Notes: generated from the letters alone by a model not told the origin. Positions 1-6,384 are shown, numbered from the stretch's first letter. The stretch: DNA of 7,650 bases from Granulicella sp. UBA5172 (GCA_002413385.1 DHWW01000143.1:6477-14126); one strand, 5' to 3'. A program made the numbers and translations.

Positions 1-372
1 GGCCGTCTCCTCGGCATCCGAGCCGTGAATGGCATTCTCGCCAATCGACGCCGCGAACATCTTGCGAATCGTTCCCTCATCGGCCTTCGCCGGATCGGTC
101 GCGCCCATCAGCTTGCGCAGATCGGCAATCGCGTTGTCCTTCTCCAGAACCAACGGGACGATTGGCCCCGAGCTCATGAACTCCGTAAGCTCGCCAAAGA
201 ACGGCCGCGCCGCATGAACGTGATAAAACCCTTCGGCCTGTGCCTTCGAGATCGAAATCTTCTTCAGGGAAACAATCTTGAAACCCGCCTTCTGAATCTC
301 GGCGAGAATGGCGCCAGTGTCGCCCTTGCGAACGGCGTCCGGCTTGATGATGCTGAAAGTGCGCTGTGACAC
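1..372 (-). CDS. ndk: Nucleoside diphosphate kinase, 3' end cut by window edge
   Basis: Ndk transfers the gamma-phosphate of ATP to nucleoside diphosphates through a phosphohistidine, balancing the cytoplasmic NTP and dNTP pools. The visible 124 residues begin with [16 protein letters not shown], the family's N-terminal strand and Lys-Pro-Asp signature. They end with [12 protein letters not shown], which contains the active-site histidine in the diagnostic N-x2-H-G-S-D motif. Bacterial Ndk is usually about 140 residues, so only the last 15 or so are missing. The start chosen is GTG at 372-370, because AAGGAG lies six bases upstream (379-384) and the reading then begins exactly where the family does. 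No ATG start fits this reading frame. It is co-directional with the four-gene operon to its right but separated from it by 112 bp, so it probably has its own promoter. Family assignment is near certain. Confidence 0.96.
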   Translation of the reverse strand, partial: MSQRTFSIIKPDAVRKGDTGAILAEIQKAGFKIVSLKKISISKAQAEGFYHVHAARPFFGELTEFMSSGPIVPLVLEKDNAIADLRKLMGATDPAKADEGTIRKMFAASIGENAIHGSDAEETA

Positions 373-378
373 GTAAAT

Positions 379-384
379 CTCCTT
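379..384 (-). promoter_or_regulatory. Shine-Dalgarno of ndk
   Basis: AAGGAG on the minus strand, six bases before the GTG at 372-370. It decides the start, since the gene has no ATG at this position. Confidence 0.75.
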
Positions 385-484
385 AAGTAGACTGCTCTAC
401 CAGTGTAACTGCCGCAGCCTCGCGCTCGACGGCACTCGTCGTCTGTGGCCCTGTGGATCAGGGGAAGCAGGTTCGACGATCCGG

Positions 485-2158
485 TTAGAAGGTGCCATCC
501 GCAGCAGGGGGCGGCGGCGTCTTGGGGGGAGCGGGTGGCTTTGGTGCGGCCGGGGGGACGACATGAGGAGCCTTCGGGGCTTTTGGCGCGGAGGGCGCAG
601 AGGGCGCCATCGTAATTTTTGGCGGAGCCGGCGGCTCTGGAGGAAGAGGTGCGACCGAGCTGCGCCTGACCGTTACATCTCCGTCGGTCGTGACGATGGT
701 CACCGTCGGTCCACCTGTGGCGACCCGTCCTCGCAGCGTATGCGCGCCATCGCTTCCCTGCGGCGTCAAGCCAAAGTCATTCTCGATGTCCCCATTGTTC
801 GTCTGTGCATCGAGTTCAAACCCGACCTTCCCGGGTAGCCCGACGTCTACGGATCCATGATGATTTTGAATTGAGACCGCAGCCAGCGGAGCAGCGTTGG
901 TCAGCTCCACCGAACCGTTGCGATTGGAGACATCCACGGCACCCTGAACCCGGTCCAGCGTGATGTTCTTGTCCGTGGTCTTCAGAGTTACAGGCCCGAG
1001 CAACTGGCTCGCGTTCAGGCTGTCTTTGTCGACGCTGAATTCATCGTCCAGGCGCGTAGCACTGAACTGGGTTCGGCTGGTATTGAAATGGATGGCGCCG
1101 TTGATGTGCTCCAAATCTGTCGAGCCGAAGAAATCTCCCTGCAAGGTCAGATCTCCGGTGATCTCGGAGACGTCGATATCACCGCAATGTCCTTCGACGG
1201 AGACCACGCCCTGGATGCTATGCAGCGTGACGGTCGAATCATCGTCATTGACGTGCAGGGTCACGTTGCCGGCGATGCCGCTCACGTCAACATCGCCGTG
1301 GTTTGCGGAGATCGTCACGAGCGCCGACATTTCATTGACGGTTACATCGCCATGATTGGACTGAATCGTGACGGACGATGAGCGTGGCATCTGGACGGTG
1401 AGGTCGGCGTCGCCACCTTCCACCTCGTTTACGTTCAGGGTCACTATCCCGCCATCGCTGGAAAACGTCGGCTGAAGTTGTTTAGCCTTTTGCTGGACAT
1501 CCGAATCTTTCCACGCATAGGTCTGGGTGTGCACATTCACATGCACCAGGCCATCGCTGCTGGAACCGGAGATCGTCACGTCGCCGTGGGGGTTGTGAAT
1601 CACGAGCGTAGACGAAGCTGGCATCGCCGAGCTTATGGCGTTGTCGGCATCGTGACGGTCACCAAAGATATAGCCGAGTTTGGCGTACCTGTCCCCAAAG
1701 GTGTGGTCGCGCCAGTCGAGACCATATTCCACGGCTCGCGTGGATAAGCCGGCCAGCGCCAGCAGGCAGAGCAGAAACACCACTCCGCCGCCTACGACTC
1801 GCACATTGCCCGTCGCACTTCCTCGACGCTGGTCGATTGCCCACTCGATAAGAAGGATGATGCCAGCGGCAATCAGGACCGCCGGCCACCAGCGCCCGTA
1901 CCACTGGAGCGATTGCCCCCAGGAGATCCTGCCCATCTGGGCCTGCAGAAACGCTACGCCCAGCGCGAGAATGATGAGCGGCCCAACAATCGAGCCATGG
2001 CGCAGGATACGCCGCTGCGCACGGAGTTGATGGCGATAGGCTCGCTGCTGCGCCTGCTGGGCTCTCACCTGGGCACGCAACATCTGTCGTTGGGCGCGGA
2101 GGGTATTGCGGTCGAATGCCGGGGGGTATGGTCCTGAAGGCGGAGGCGAGGAGCTCAT
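485..2158 (-). CDS. Membrane-anchored DUF4097-like beta-repeat protein
   Basis: A 557-residue protein with no enzymatic motif. Residues 18-53 form an Arg/Gln/Ala-rich helix with repeated LRAQ units, probably cytoplasmic. Three hydrophobic segments follow at about 56-73, 91-107 and 119-139; the second is preceded by GRWWP, as in LiaF/DUF5668-like membrane regions. By the positive-inside rule the rest lies outside the membrane. Residues 185-500 are short beta-strand repeats carrying N-x-HGDV-like turns (near 190, 269, 287, 325, 414, 434, 455 and 492), the pattern of DUF4097 / putative adhesin beta-strand-repeat proteins, which probably form a beta-helix. A tail from 503 to the end is rich in Pro, Ala and Lys. 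The start is ATG at 2158: it lies one base after the previous gene's TAA, with GGGGGAG seven bases upstream. It is the last gene of the sigma-factor operon. The biochemical role is unknown; envelope sensing or scaffolding is inferred from context. Confidence 0.85.
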   Translation of the reverse strand: MSSSPPPSGPYPPAFDRNTLRAQRQMLRAQVRAQQAQQRAYRHQLRAQRRILRHGSIVGPLIILALGVAFLQAQMGRISWGQSLQWYGRWWPAVLIAAGIILLIEWAIDQRRGSATGNVRVVGGGVVFLLCLLALAGLSTRAVEYGLDWRDHTFGDRYAKLGYIFGDRHDADNAISSAMPASSTLVIHNPHGDVTISGSSSDGLVHVNVHTQTYAWKDSDVQQKAKQLQPTFSSDGGIVTLNVNEVEGGDADLTVQMPRSSSVTIQSNHGDVTVNEMSALVTISANHGDVDVSGIAGNVTLHVNDDDSTVTLHSIQGVVSVEGHCGDIDVSEITGDLTLQGDFFGSTDLEHINGAIHFNTSRTQFSATRLDDEFSVDKDSLNASQLLGPVTLKTTDKNITLDRVQGAVDVSNRNGSVELTNAAPLAAVSIQNHHGSVDVGLPGKVGFELDAQTNNGDIENDFGLTPQGSDGAHTLRGRVATGGPTVTIVTTDGDVTVRRSSVAPLPPEPPAPPKITMAPSAPSAPKAPKAPHVVPPAAPKPPAPPKTPPPPAADGTF

Positions 2159-2159
2159 C

Positions 2160-3497
2160 TTACTGCTCCCCCTTCGGATTTTCGGGCTGGCTGCTGGCGG
2201 CGTCCTGGCCCGAAGTTTCCCACGCAGCACGAGAATGAGCGTCTTCAACTGGCGGAGGAGCACCGGCCGTAGTCCCCGGATAGGCTGCTCCAGTGAGCGG
2301 GGTAGGAGGTGTCCAGCAACTTCCTATCGTGCGTTCCATCAGCAGCAATCCACCGAGCACAATCAGCAGTACCGAGGCGATCAGGCCGAAGGTGATCGCA
2401 AAGTAAGCCGCATGCAGGGCGGACATCAGCGCCAGAACCATTAGAATCACCGGCCAGCGAATGATGCACGCCAGCCTGGCTCCTGACCGTAGCCGCCGGG
2501 AAAACGTCCAGACCGCAAGGCCTGCGAAGAGTACGGGAGGCCACCATCTTCCGGTGAATCTCCAGTCCGGGAGCAGGTTGGCGGCGAGAATCACCACACC
2601 GAGTCCGATCAGCCAGAGCGCCCCGGTAGGAAACCGGCGTGACTCCAGCTCCAGTGGCAATTCTGTACCTTGCTGGACATAATTGCCGTAGAGAGGCTGT
2701 TGAGCGCCAATGTAGGTCGGCGTGTACGGTGCATGCCCCCACGGAGGGGTCGATTGTGCCGCCGCAGCCGGAGGAACTGGTGGCGGGCCACCGAATGCAG
2801 TAGGTGGAATGTAGCCAACCCAGTCCGGCGCTGTACCCATGGGGGGCGCGTTCGCGGGGACGCTGGCTGAACTGGGGATGGGACCGGCTGCAGGGGGCGC
2901 GGTCGGAGGTTGAGACGCATCCGGACCTGCGGGCCTTGCCGTGCCCATCGTTCCCCAGCTCCTCCCAAATCCCATGCGCTCGCCAATGTCGTTGAAGCCA
3001 AAGGCGTTGGGCAGCGGGAGACCGTCGCGGCGTGCGATTGCCGTGTGATAGGCCTCAAACACCATGTAGAAGATCCATCCGGCTACAAACAGGCCGAAGA
3101 TCCCGTTTACGTTGTCGGCGAGGGAGACCAGGACGGCGAAGATGGCCAGATGGACGATCCCTTTGGCGAACTGGCCGTTGTACATAGCGCCGACGCCGGG
3201 GATGAATCCAAGGATTGCTGCCATCATGGGACTGGGTTCGCCGGCTACAGCAACTGGTGGCGGGACGGTCGTATAGGGCGGAACCGTCGCGTAGCCGGAG
3301 GCCTGGGTGGTCGCTCCCACGCGCGCGGCCAGGCAGGGTTCGCAGAAGACGCCGGTGCCCACGATCCGGGCTGTTGCCGGGGTGAGCGGCTTCCCGCAGT
3401 CCTGGCAGAAGCCGACGCGATTGCCCTCACCTGGAGGTGTGCCGCCGGACGCTTCCGTCGTGCTCCAGTTGTCCGATCTTGTTGTGTCGTCGCTCAT
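2160..3497 (-). CDS. Zinc-ribbon / TM2 / LiaF-like multi-pass membrane protein
   Basis: A 445-residue mosaic protein. Residues 31-55 hold a CxxC-x17-CxxC cluster (C31, C34, C52, C55), a probable zinc ribbon or B-box-like finger. Residues about 90-155 resemble a TM2 domain, with the GFIPGVGAMYNGQFAKG signature followed by two hydrophobic helices. Residues 185-285 are a Pro/Ala-rich linker of low complexity. Residues 291-387 contain about four hydrophobic helices, including a GRWWPPVLFAG motif typical of LiaF/DUF5668-like membrane regions and shared with the next gene's product. The C-terminus is short, Pro-rich and hydrophilic. The start is ATG at 3497, ten bases after AAGGAAGGA; an in-frame TTG at 3506 lies too close to that site. 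The anti-sigma gene ends 17 bp upstream and the next gene starts one base after this stop. Function is unknown; a membrane partner in envelope-stress signalling is an inference. Confidence 0.85.
   Translation of the reverse strand: MSDDTTRSDNWSTTEASGGTPPGEGNRVGFCQDCGKPLTPATARIVGTGVFCEPCLAARVGATTQASGYATVPPYTTVPPPVAVAGEPSPMMAAILGFIPGVGAMYNGQFAKGIVHLAIFAVLVSLADNVNGIFGLFVAGWIFYMVFEAYHTAIARRDGLPLPNAFGFNDIGERMGFGRSWGTMGTARPAGPDASQPPTAPPAAGPIPSSASVPANAPPMGTAPDWVGYIPPTAFGGPPPVPPAAAAQSTPPWGHAPYTPTYIGAQQPLYGNYVQQGTELPLELESRRFPTGALWLIGLGVVILAANLLPDWRFTGRWWPPVLFAGLAVWTFSRRLRSGARLACIIRWPVILMVLALMSALHAAYFAITFGLIASVLLIVLGGLLLMERTIGSCWTPPTPLTGAAYPGTTAGAPPPVEDAHSRAAWETSGQDAASSQPENPKGEQ
2166..2172 (-). promoter_or_regulatory. 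Shine-Dalgarno of the beta-repeat protein gene
   Basis: GGGGGAG on the minus strand, inside the last codons of the upstream gene and seven bases before the ATG at 2158. It supports that ATG over the open frame that continues upstream to 2263. Confidence 0.7.
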
Positions 3498-3507
3498 CGT
3501 TGCCAAT

Positions 3508-3516
3508 TCCTTCCTT
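3508..3516 (-). promoter_or_regulatory. Shine-Dalgarno of the LiaF-like gene, overlapping the anti-sigma stop
   Basis: AAGGAAGGA on the minus strand overlaps the TAA of the anti-sigma gene (3515-3517) and sits ten bases before the ATG at 3497. The overlap suggests that translation is coupled. Confidence 0.65.
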
Positions 3517-4168
3517 ACCGACGCTCAGCCGGGGATGAATCACCCGTCGAGTCATCGCTGCGCAGCTCACTTAGCCGCGATTCCACCTGATATACCGCAC
3601 GATCGTTCTGGAACATCCGTGTTGCTGAAGCGTCGACATCGGCCACCGTCCGCTTGATGGCTGACGGCGTAAAGTTTGAGGCTCGCAGATCACGCAGCCG
3701 CACGCCCGTGAGGTTGAGGGTCAGGGCGATTGAAAAGAAGGCCATCGCTGCTGTCATCGCCATGCGAGGCTGGAAGGTTGCACGTGCGGCCTCGATCGAG
3801 AATACATCGCCCAACTGCTTGCGAAACGCTGCCCAGGGACTGCTCGATCCCCGGCGCGGATGGGTGGCGACGGGGCTCAAGTGATGCTGGACGCTGCCAC
3901 TGGTCTCGGCCAGGATCTTCGCCAGCAACCCGGCCGGCGGCTCCGGGGCTTGGCTCTTCAGCAGGCTCAGCCACGCAGCGCCGCGCTGTGCCTCGGCCAG
4001 TTCGCGAGCGCACTCCACGCAACCAGCCATGTGCTGATTGAAGACTTGCAGCTCGGCCCTGCTCAACAGGCCATCGACTGCCTCGGGAAGCATCGATTCG
4101 CACACGGCACAGGCTGCCGGACGCTCGTCAAATCCTCTGATCTCGTTGAATTTGTTCATGTTTGCCAC
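3515..4168 (-). CDS. zf-HC2 anti-sigma factor, single-pass membrane protein
   Basis: A 217-residue protein that probably binds and silences the ECF sigma factor encoded just upstream. The N-terminal domain has C20, C23 and the H46-x3-C50-x2-C53 motif typical of zinc-binding anti-sigma (ZAS/zf-HC2) domains. One hydrophobic helix spans about 136-154, followed by a hydrophilic tail of about 60 residues, probably periplasmic, which could receive the stress signal. The start is taken as GTG at 4168, directly abutting the sigma factor's TAA: AGGTGAT lies just upstream at proper spacing. The later ATG (codon 4) would be too far from that site. The first conserved cysteine lies well inside either start. 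The pairing, order and abutting codons match the common sigma/anti-sigma layout. Which signal it senses cannot be read from the sequence. Confidence 0.92.
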   Translation of the reverse strand: MANMNKFNEIRGFDERPAACAVCESMLPEAVDGLLSRAELQVFNQHMAGCVECARELAEAQRGAAWLSLLKSQAPEPPAGLLAKILAETSGSVQHHLSPVATHPRRGSSSPWAAFRKQLGDVFSIEAARATFQPRMAMTAAMAFFSIALTLNLTGVRLRDLRASNFTPSAIKRTVADVDASATRMFQNDRAVYQVESRLSELRSDDSTGDSSPAERR

Positions 4169-4825
4169 TTACATCACCTGCCCTTCTATACGTTTCAAAA
4201 GCCTTGCCAGTTCACTTCTCCCGCGGCTGATCCGGCTCTTCACGGTGCCCTGCGGAACTTGCAAAATATCTGCAATCTCTTTGTAATCCAAATCCTCAAG
4301 ATCGCGCAAAATCACGGCCTCTCGGAGATCCGGAGAAACCTGCTGCAGCGCCTCCTGAATCTGCGCCCGCAACTCGAGGCCGGCGACATGCTGCTCCTGG
4401 CTCTTGCCTCCATCGGCCAGCCGATCGGCCTTTGTGGCACCATCTTCCTCACCATCGTAACTCTCGTCGAGTGAGTCACTTGCCCTCTCCAGCCGGGAGC
4501 GACGATAGTTGTCGACCAGCAGGTTCCGCGTCAAGGTCGTCAGCCAGGTTGTAAATCCTCCCTTGGCCGGGTCGAAACTTGCCAGGTTGCGATACATCTT
4601 GAGGAAGGCTTCCTGGGTCAGATCCTCAGCATCGCTCTGCGATCCGGTAAACCGGTAGCAAATCCCATAGATCTTTCGATGCTGTGTGCGAGCCAACTGC
4701 TCCCATGCCTGCGCGTCTCCGGCAAGGCACCGCGCAGCAAGATTGGCGAGGCCCTTTTGCTCCGCGAGGACCGCAGCACGGTTGCCCTGCACCTGCGACT
4801 GTGAGTTTGGCTCTTCAGGCGACAT
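4169..4825 (-). CDS. ECF-type RNA polymerase sigma factor (sigma-70 family)
   Basis: A 218-residue group 4 sigma factor that redirects RNA polymerase to a stress regulon. Region 2 covers about residues 36-110, with DAEDLTQEAFLKMYR (core binding) and FTTWLTTLTRNLLVDNYRR (promoter -10 contact). An acidic, variable linker runs from about 115 to 150. Region 4 covers about 153-210, with LREAVILRDLEDLDYKEIAD and the helix-turn-helix QVPQGTVKSRISRGRSEL that reads the -35 element. The start chosen is ATG at 4825, five bases after TGAGG; it leaves a normal short N-terminus. The open frame extends 53 codons further to an ATG at 4984, but that stretch is low in family resemblance and poorer in third-position GC. 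The next gene is its anti-sigma factor. A GGAAC-N17-CGTA element upstream suggests autoregulation. Closest in type to RpoE/SigW-like factors; the subgroup is not assigned. Confidence 0.95.
   Translation of the reverse strand: MSPEEPNSQSQVQGNRAAVLAEQKGLANLAARCLAGDAQAWEQLARTQHRKIYGICYRFTGSQSDAEDLTQEAFLKMYRNLASFDPAKGGFTTWLTTLTRNLLVDNYRRSRLERASDSLDESYDGEEDGATKADRLADGGKSQEQHVAGLELRAQIQEALQQVSPDLREAVILRDLEDLDYKEIADILQVPQGTVKSRISRGRSELARLLKRIEGQVM
4173..4179 (-). promoter_or_regulatory. Shine-Dalgarno of the anti-sigma gene
   Basis: AGGTGAT on the minus strand lies within the last codons of the sigma gene, ending four bases before the GTG at 4168. It favours GTG over the ATG three codons later and supports translational coupling of sigma and anti-sigma. 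Confidence 0.65.
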
Positions 4826-5110
4826 ATGCGCCTCAGGGAGGCCGATCTCCTTTGACAGCGTTTGCTGCAAGCCCGGCGAGGTACGACTACCCCGTGGGGA
4901 GGCGGAACCATGCCGGGCTGGCGACACGGTGAGCGGAGTTCTTGAACGCCTCCCAAATATCGCCGGAATGGTCGCCGCTGCCATGGATAGAGATACGCAA
5001 ACTCTACGCAGACAGTTCCATCGAAGCCGTTACGGAGGAACCGCGAACAGTACCAGCCAATCCTACCCGGCTTCCCTGTCCGCCGTAAGCTGTTTTCGTG
5101 CCTGATGCGC
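4826..5110. other. Intergenic region between sodC and the sigma operon
   Basis: No convincing gene lies here. It holds the candidate ECF promoter at 4994-5019 and would include a leader of about 160 nt for the sigma mRNA. The downstream side of sodC shows only a weak CGGC/GCCG dyad without a T-run, so no clear terminator for sodC is visible. Confidence 0.6.
4994..5019 (-). promoter_or_regulatory. Candidate ECF-sigma promoter (GGAAC-N17-CGTA)
   Basis: On the minus strand GGAAC (5015-5019) is followed after 17 bases by CGTA (4994-4997), the usual -35/-10 pair for many ECF sigma factors. Transcription would start near 4987 and give a leader of about 160 nt before the ATG at 4825. Both elements are short, so chance occurrence is possible, but the position directly upstream of an ECF sigma gene fits autoregulation. 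Confidence 0.45.
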
Positions 5111-5650
5111 TTACTGCTTGATCACACCGCAGGCAATCCGATTCCCCGATTCACCACTTGGGTTAGTCTTCTGGTCGTCAGCCTTCTCATGCACGACAAT
5201 CGACGTTCCGCCGTGTAGAAACAGTGAGTTAGGTGCGGCTGGATCCAGCGAGATCGAATGGACCACAAAGGTCGCTTCGCCCGTATGGTCTTCGCCCACC
5301 GACACGCTGGCGGGGAAATCTCCATTGTGGTGACCCATGGGGTTCATGTAGCCGTGCTGCTTGTCGTCGGGATTGAAGTGGCCGCCTGCGCCCTTGAAGT
5401 CCGGGGCATCGCACACCGCATTCTGGTGAATGTGGACGGCGTGGGGCCCAAAGGACAGATTCTGCAGCTCAATCTTGACCTTGACGCCTTTTTTTACGGT
5501 CTTGAAGGTCGCAAACCCGGCATCCTGCCCAGCCGAGTTGAGAATCTTCACTTTGATCTGCTTCGGAGCTGTCGCGGTTGCCGGACTCTGCGCTACCGCT
5601 GCCGTCATGGCCGCGGCCATTGCACCTGCTGCCAACCATCCAAAACGCAT
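5111..5650 (-). CDS. sodC: Exported Cu,Zn superoxide dismutase
   Basis: This enzyme converts superoxide to oxygen and hydrogen peroxide outside the cytoplasm. The 179-residue product starts with a signal peptide (MRFGWLAAGAMAAAMTAAVA, likely cut after residue 20). The mature part keeps all family metal ligands: H73 and H75 in HAVHIHQ, the bridging H91 in GGHFNP, zinc ligands H99, H108 and D111 in GHHNGDFP, and copper ligand H154 in VVHEKADD. The disulfide pair C80 and C174 and the active-site arginine R171 in NRIACGVI are also present. The start is ATG at 5650, seven bases after GGAGG; an upstream in-frame ATG at 5722 would bury the signal peptide behind 24 residues. It is divergent from thymidine kinase across 75 bp and lies 285 bp upstream of the sigma operon on the same strand. 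Intact and probably active. Confidence 0.96.
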   Translation of the reverse strand: MRFGWLAAGAMAAAMTAAVAQSPATATAPKQIKVKILNSAGQDAGFATFKTVKKGVKVKIELQNLSFGPHAVHIHQNAVCDAPDFKGAGGHFNPDDKQHGYMNPMGHHNGDFPASVSVGEDHTGEATFVVHSISLDPAAPNSLFLHGGTSIVVHEKADDQKTNPSGESGNRIACGVIKQ

Positions 5651-5657
5651 TGTGAAA

Positions 5658-5662
5658 CCTCC
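5658..5662 (-). promoter_or_regulatory. Shine-Dalgarno of sodC
   Basis: GGAGG on the minus strand, seven bases before the ATG at 5650. It decides the start and keeps the signal peptide at the N-terminus. Confidence 0.75.
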
Positions 5663-5676
5663 GTACAGCACCGACA

Positions 5677-5716
5677 GGATACGCCACTTATCCACCGCTG
5701 CGCGCGATTTAGGATA
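5677..5716. repeat. Three GGATA boxes in the sodC-tdk divergent intergenic region
   Basis: GGATA occurs at 5677-5681 and 5712-5716 on the plus strand and inverted (TATCC) at 5689-5693. The first two copies along the DNA form a dyad with a 7-base spacer. Such spacing between divergent genes could be an operator, but the boxes are only five bases long and may be chance. Confidence 0.25.
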
Positions 5717-5725
5717 GGGCAATCC

Positions 5726-6352
5726 ATGTCATCCGAACTCATCCCCGGCGTCCTCGAAGTGATTACCGGCCCGATGTTCTCGGGCAAGTCCGAGGAGCTG
5801 ATTCGCCGCCTCAAACGGGCACGCATCGCGCGCCAGCGAGTCGTATGCTTCAAGCCGGATATCGACCTTCGCTATCACCGGACCTCCATCGCCAGCCACA
5901 GCGACCAGACCCACGCGGCCACCACCGTCGCGAACGTGGAACGGCTGCGCGAGGCGCTCTATCCGCAGCTGGATGATGTCGAGGTCATTGGGGTCGATGA
6001 GGTTCAGTTCTTCGATGCAGCGATTGTTCCGCTCGCGGTCGAGTTGATTGCGTTGGGTAAGCGCGTGATTATGGCCGGGCTCGACACGACGTTCGCTGCA
6101 GAGCCGTTCGGGGCCGTGCCCAACCTTATGGCCATCGCGGATACGGTCAGCAAGTTGTCGGCTGTGTGCATGGTCTGCGGTGCGGCGGCGATCCATACGC
6201 AGCGCCTGGGACAGAGCCAGGAACTCGTTGTCGTCGGTGCTGCTGGTCTTTATGAGGCCCGCTGCCGTGCGCACTTTCACCCGTTTACGGACGAGCACGG
6301 CTCGGAGCAATTGGAGCTTACGCCAGCGCTCGACACTCCCGGCGAGAGCTAG
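5726..6352 (+). CDS. tdk: Thymidine kinase (type II, TK1-like)
   Basis: It phosphorylates thymidine to dTMP with ATP in the pyrimidine salvage pathway, in the cytoplasm. The 208-residue product has the P-loop GPMFSGKS (15-22), the DEVQFF motif (91-96) with the probable catalytic base E92, and the lasso segment GLDTTFAAEPFG (118-129). A structural zinc site is formed by C148 and C151 (CMVCG) with C180 and H183 (CRAH). The VVVGAAGLYEARCR segment (168-181) matches the thymidine-binding loop of the family. Length is normal. The start at 5726 places the P-loop at the usual distance; the ribosome binding site is weak (AGGG, six bases upstream). The open frame continues upstream to 5258 only because sodC's antisense frame stays open. 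It is divergent from sodC and convergent with the ArsB-like gene. Confidence 0.96.
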   Translation: MSSELIPGVLEVITGPMFSGKSEELIRRLKRARIARQRVVCFKPDIDLRYHRTSIASHSDQTHAATTVANVERLREALYPQLDDVEVIGVDEVQFFDAAIVPLAVELIALGKRVIMAGLDTTFAAEPFGAVPNLMAIADTVSKLSAVCMVCGAAAIHTQRLGQSQELVVVGAAGLYEARCRAHFHPFTDEHGSEQLELTPALDTPGES

Positions 6353-6384
6353 AGCCGGGTCATCGAGAGCTAGAGGCGCGCCAT
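6343..6384. repeat. Imperfect 21-bp tandem duplication over two convergent stop codons
   Basis: Two adjacent 21-base units (6343-6363 and 6364-6384) agree at 18 positions; the first 12 bases, CGAGAGCTAGAG, are identical. Each unit contains the palindrome CTAG, which reads as TAG on both strands. The first copy supplies the thymidine kinase stop (6350-6352) and the second the stop of the ArsB-like gene (6370-6372). Because the period is seven codons, each gene has a second in-frame TAG 21 bases beyond its own. Confidence 0.85.

Noticed and set aside
402..407. TACACT as a -10 box for ndk on the minus strand
   Set aside because: No convincing -35 box lies at the right distance, so it is not listed as a promoter.
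415..484. A hairpin terminator after the beta-repeat protein gene
   Set aside because: Only short imperfect dyads (GGATC/GATCC with a long loop; GACGAC/GCCGTC) are present, and no T-run follows.
960..1381. Plus-strand open frames inside the beta-repeat protein gene
   Set aside because: They are antisense shadows of a repetitive GC-rich gene and show no recognisable domain.
2159..2263. Extension of the beta-repeat protein upstream to 2263, inside the LiaF-like gene
   Set aside because: It would overlap the preceding gene by over 100 bases. The ATG at 2158 has a good Shine-Dalgarno and abuts the previous stop.
4826..4984. A 53-codon N-terminal extension of the sigma factor to the ATG at 4984
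   Set aside because: The extension is Pro/Ser/Arg-rich, unlike ECF N-termini, and has lower third-position GC than the gene body. A usable ribosome binding site precedes the ATG at 4825. It is kept only as an alternative.
5688..5715. A sigma-70-like promoter for tdk (TTATCC-N16-TAGGAT)
   Set aside because: Both boxes match poorly, and the start would fall about four bases before the ATG, leaving no room for a ribosome binding site.
5258..5725. Plus-strand open frame continuing upstream of thymidine kinase across sodC
   Set aside because: It is the antisense of sodC, which has complete metal ligands. The thymidine kinase family begins at 5726.
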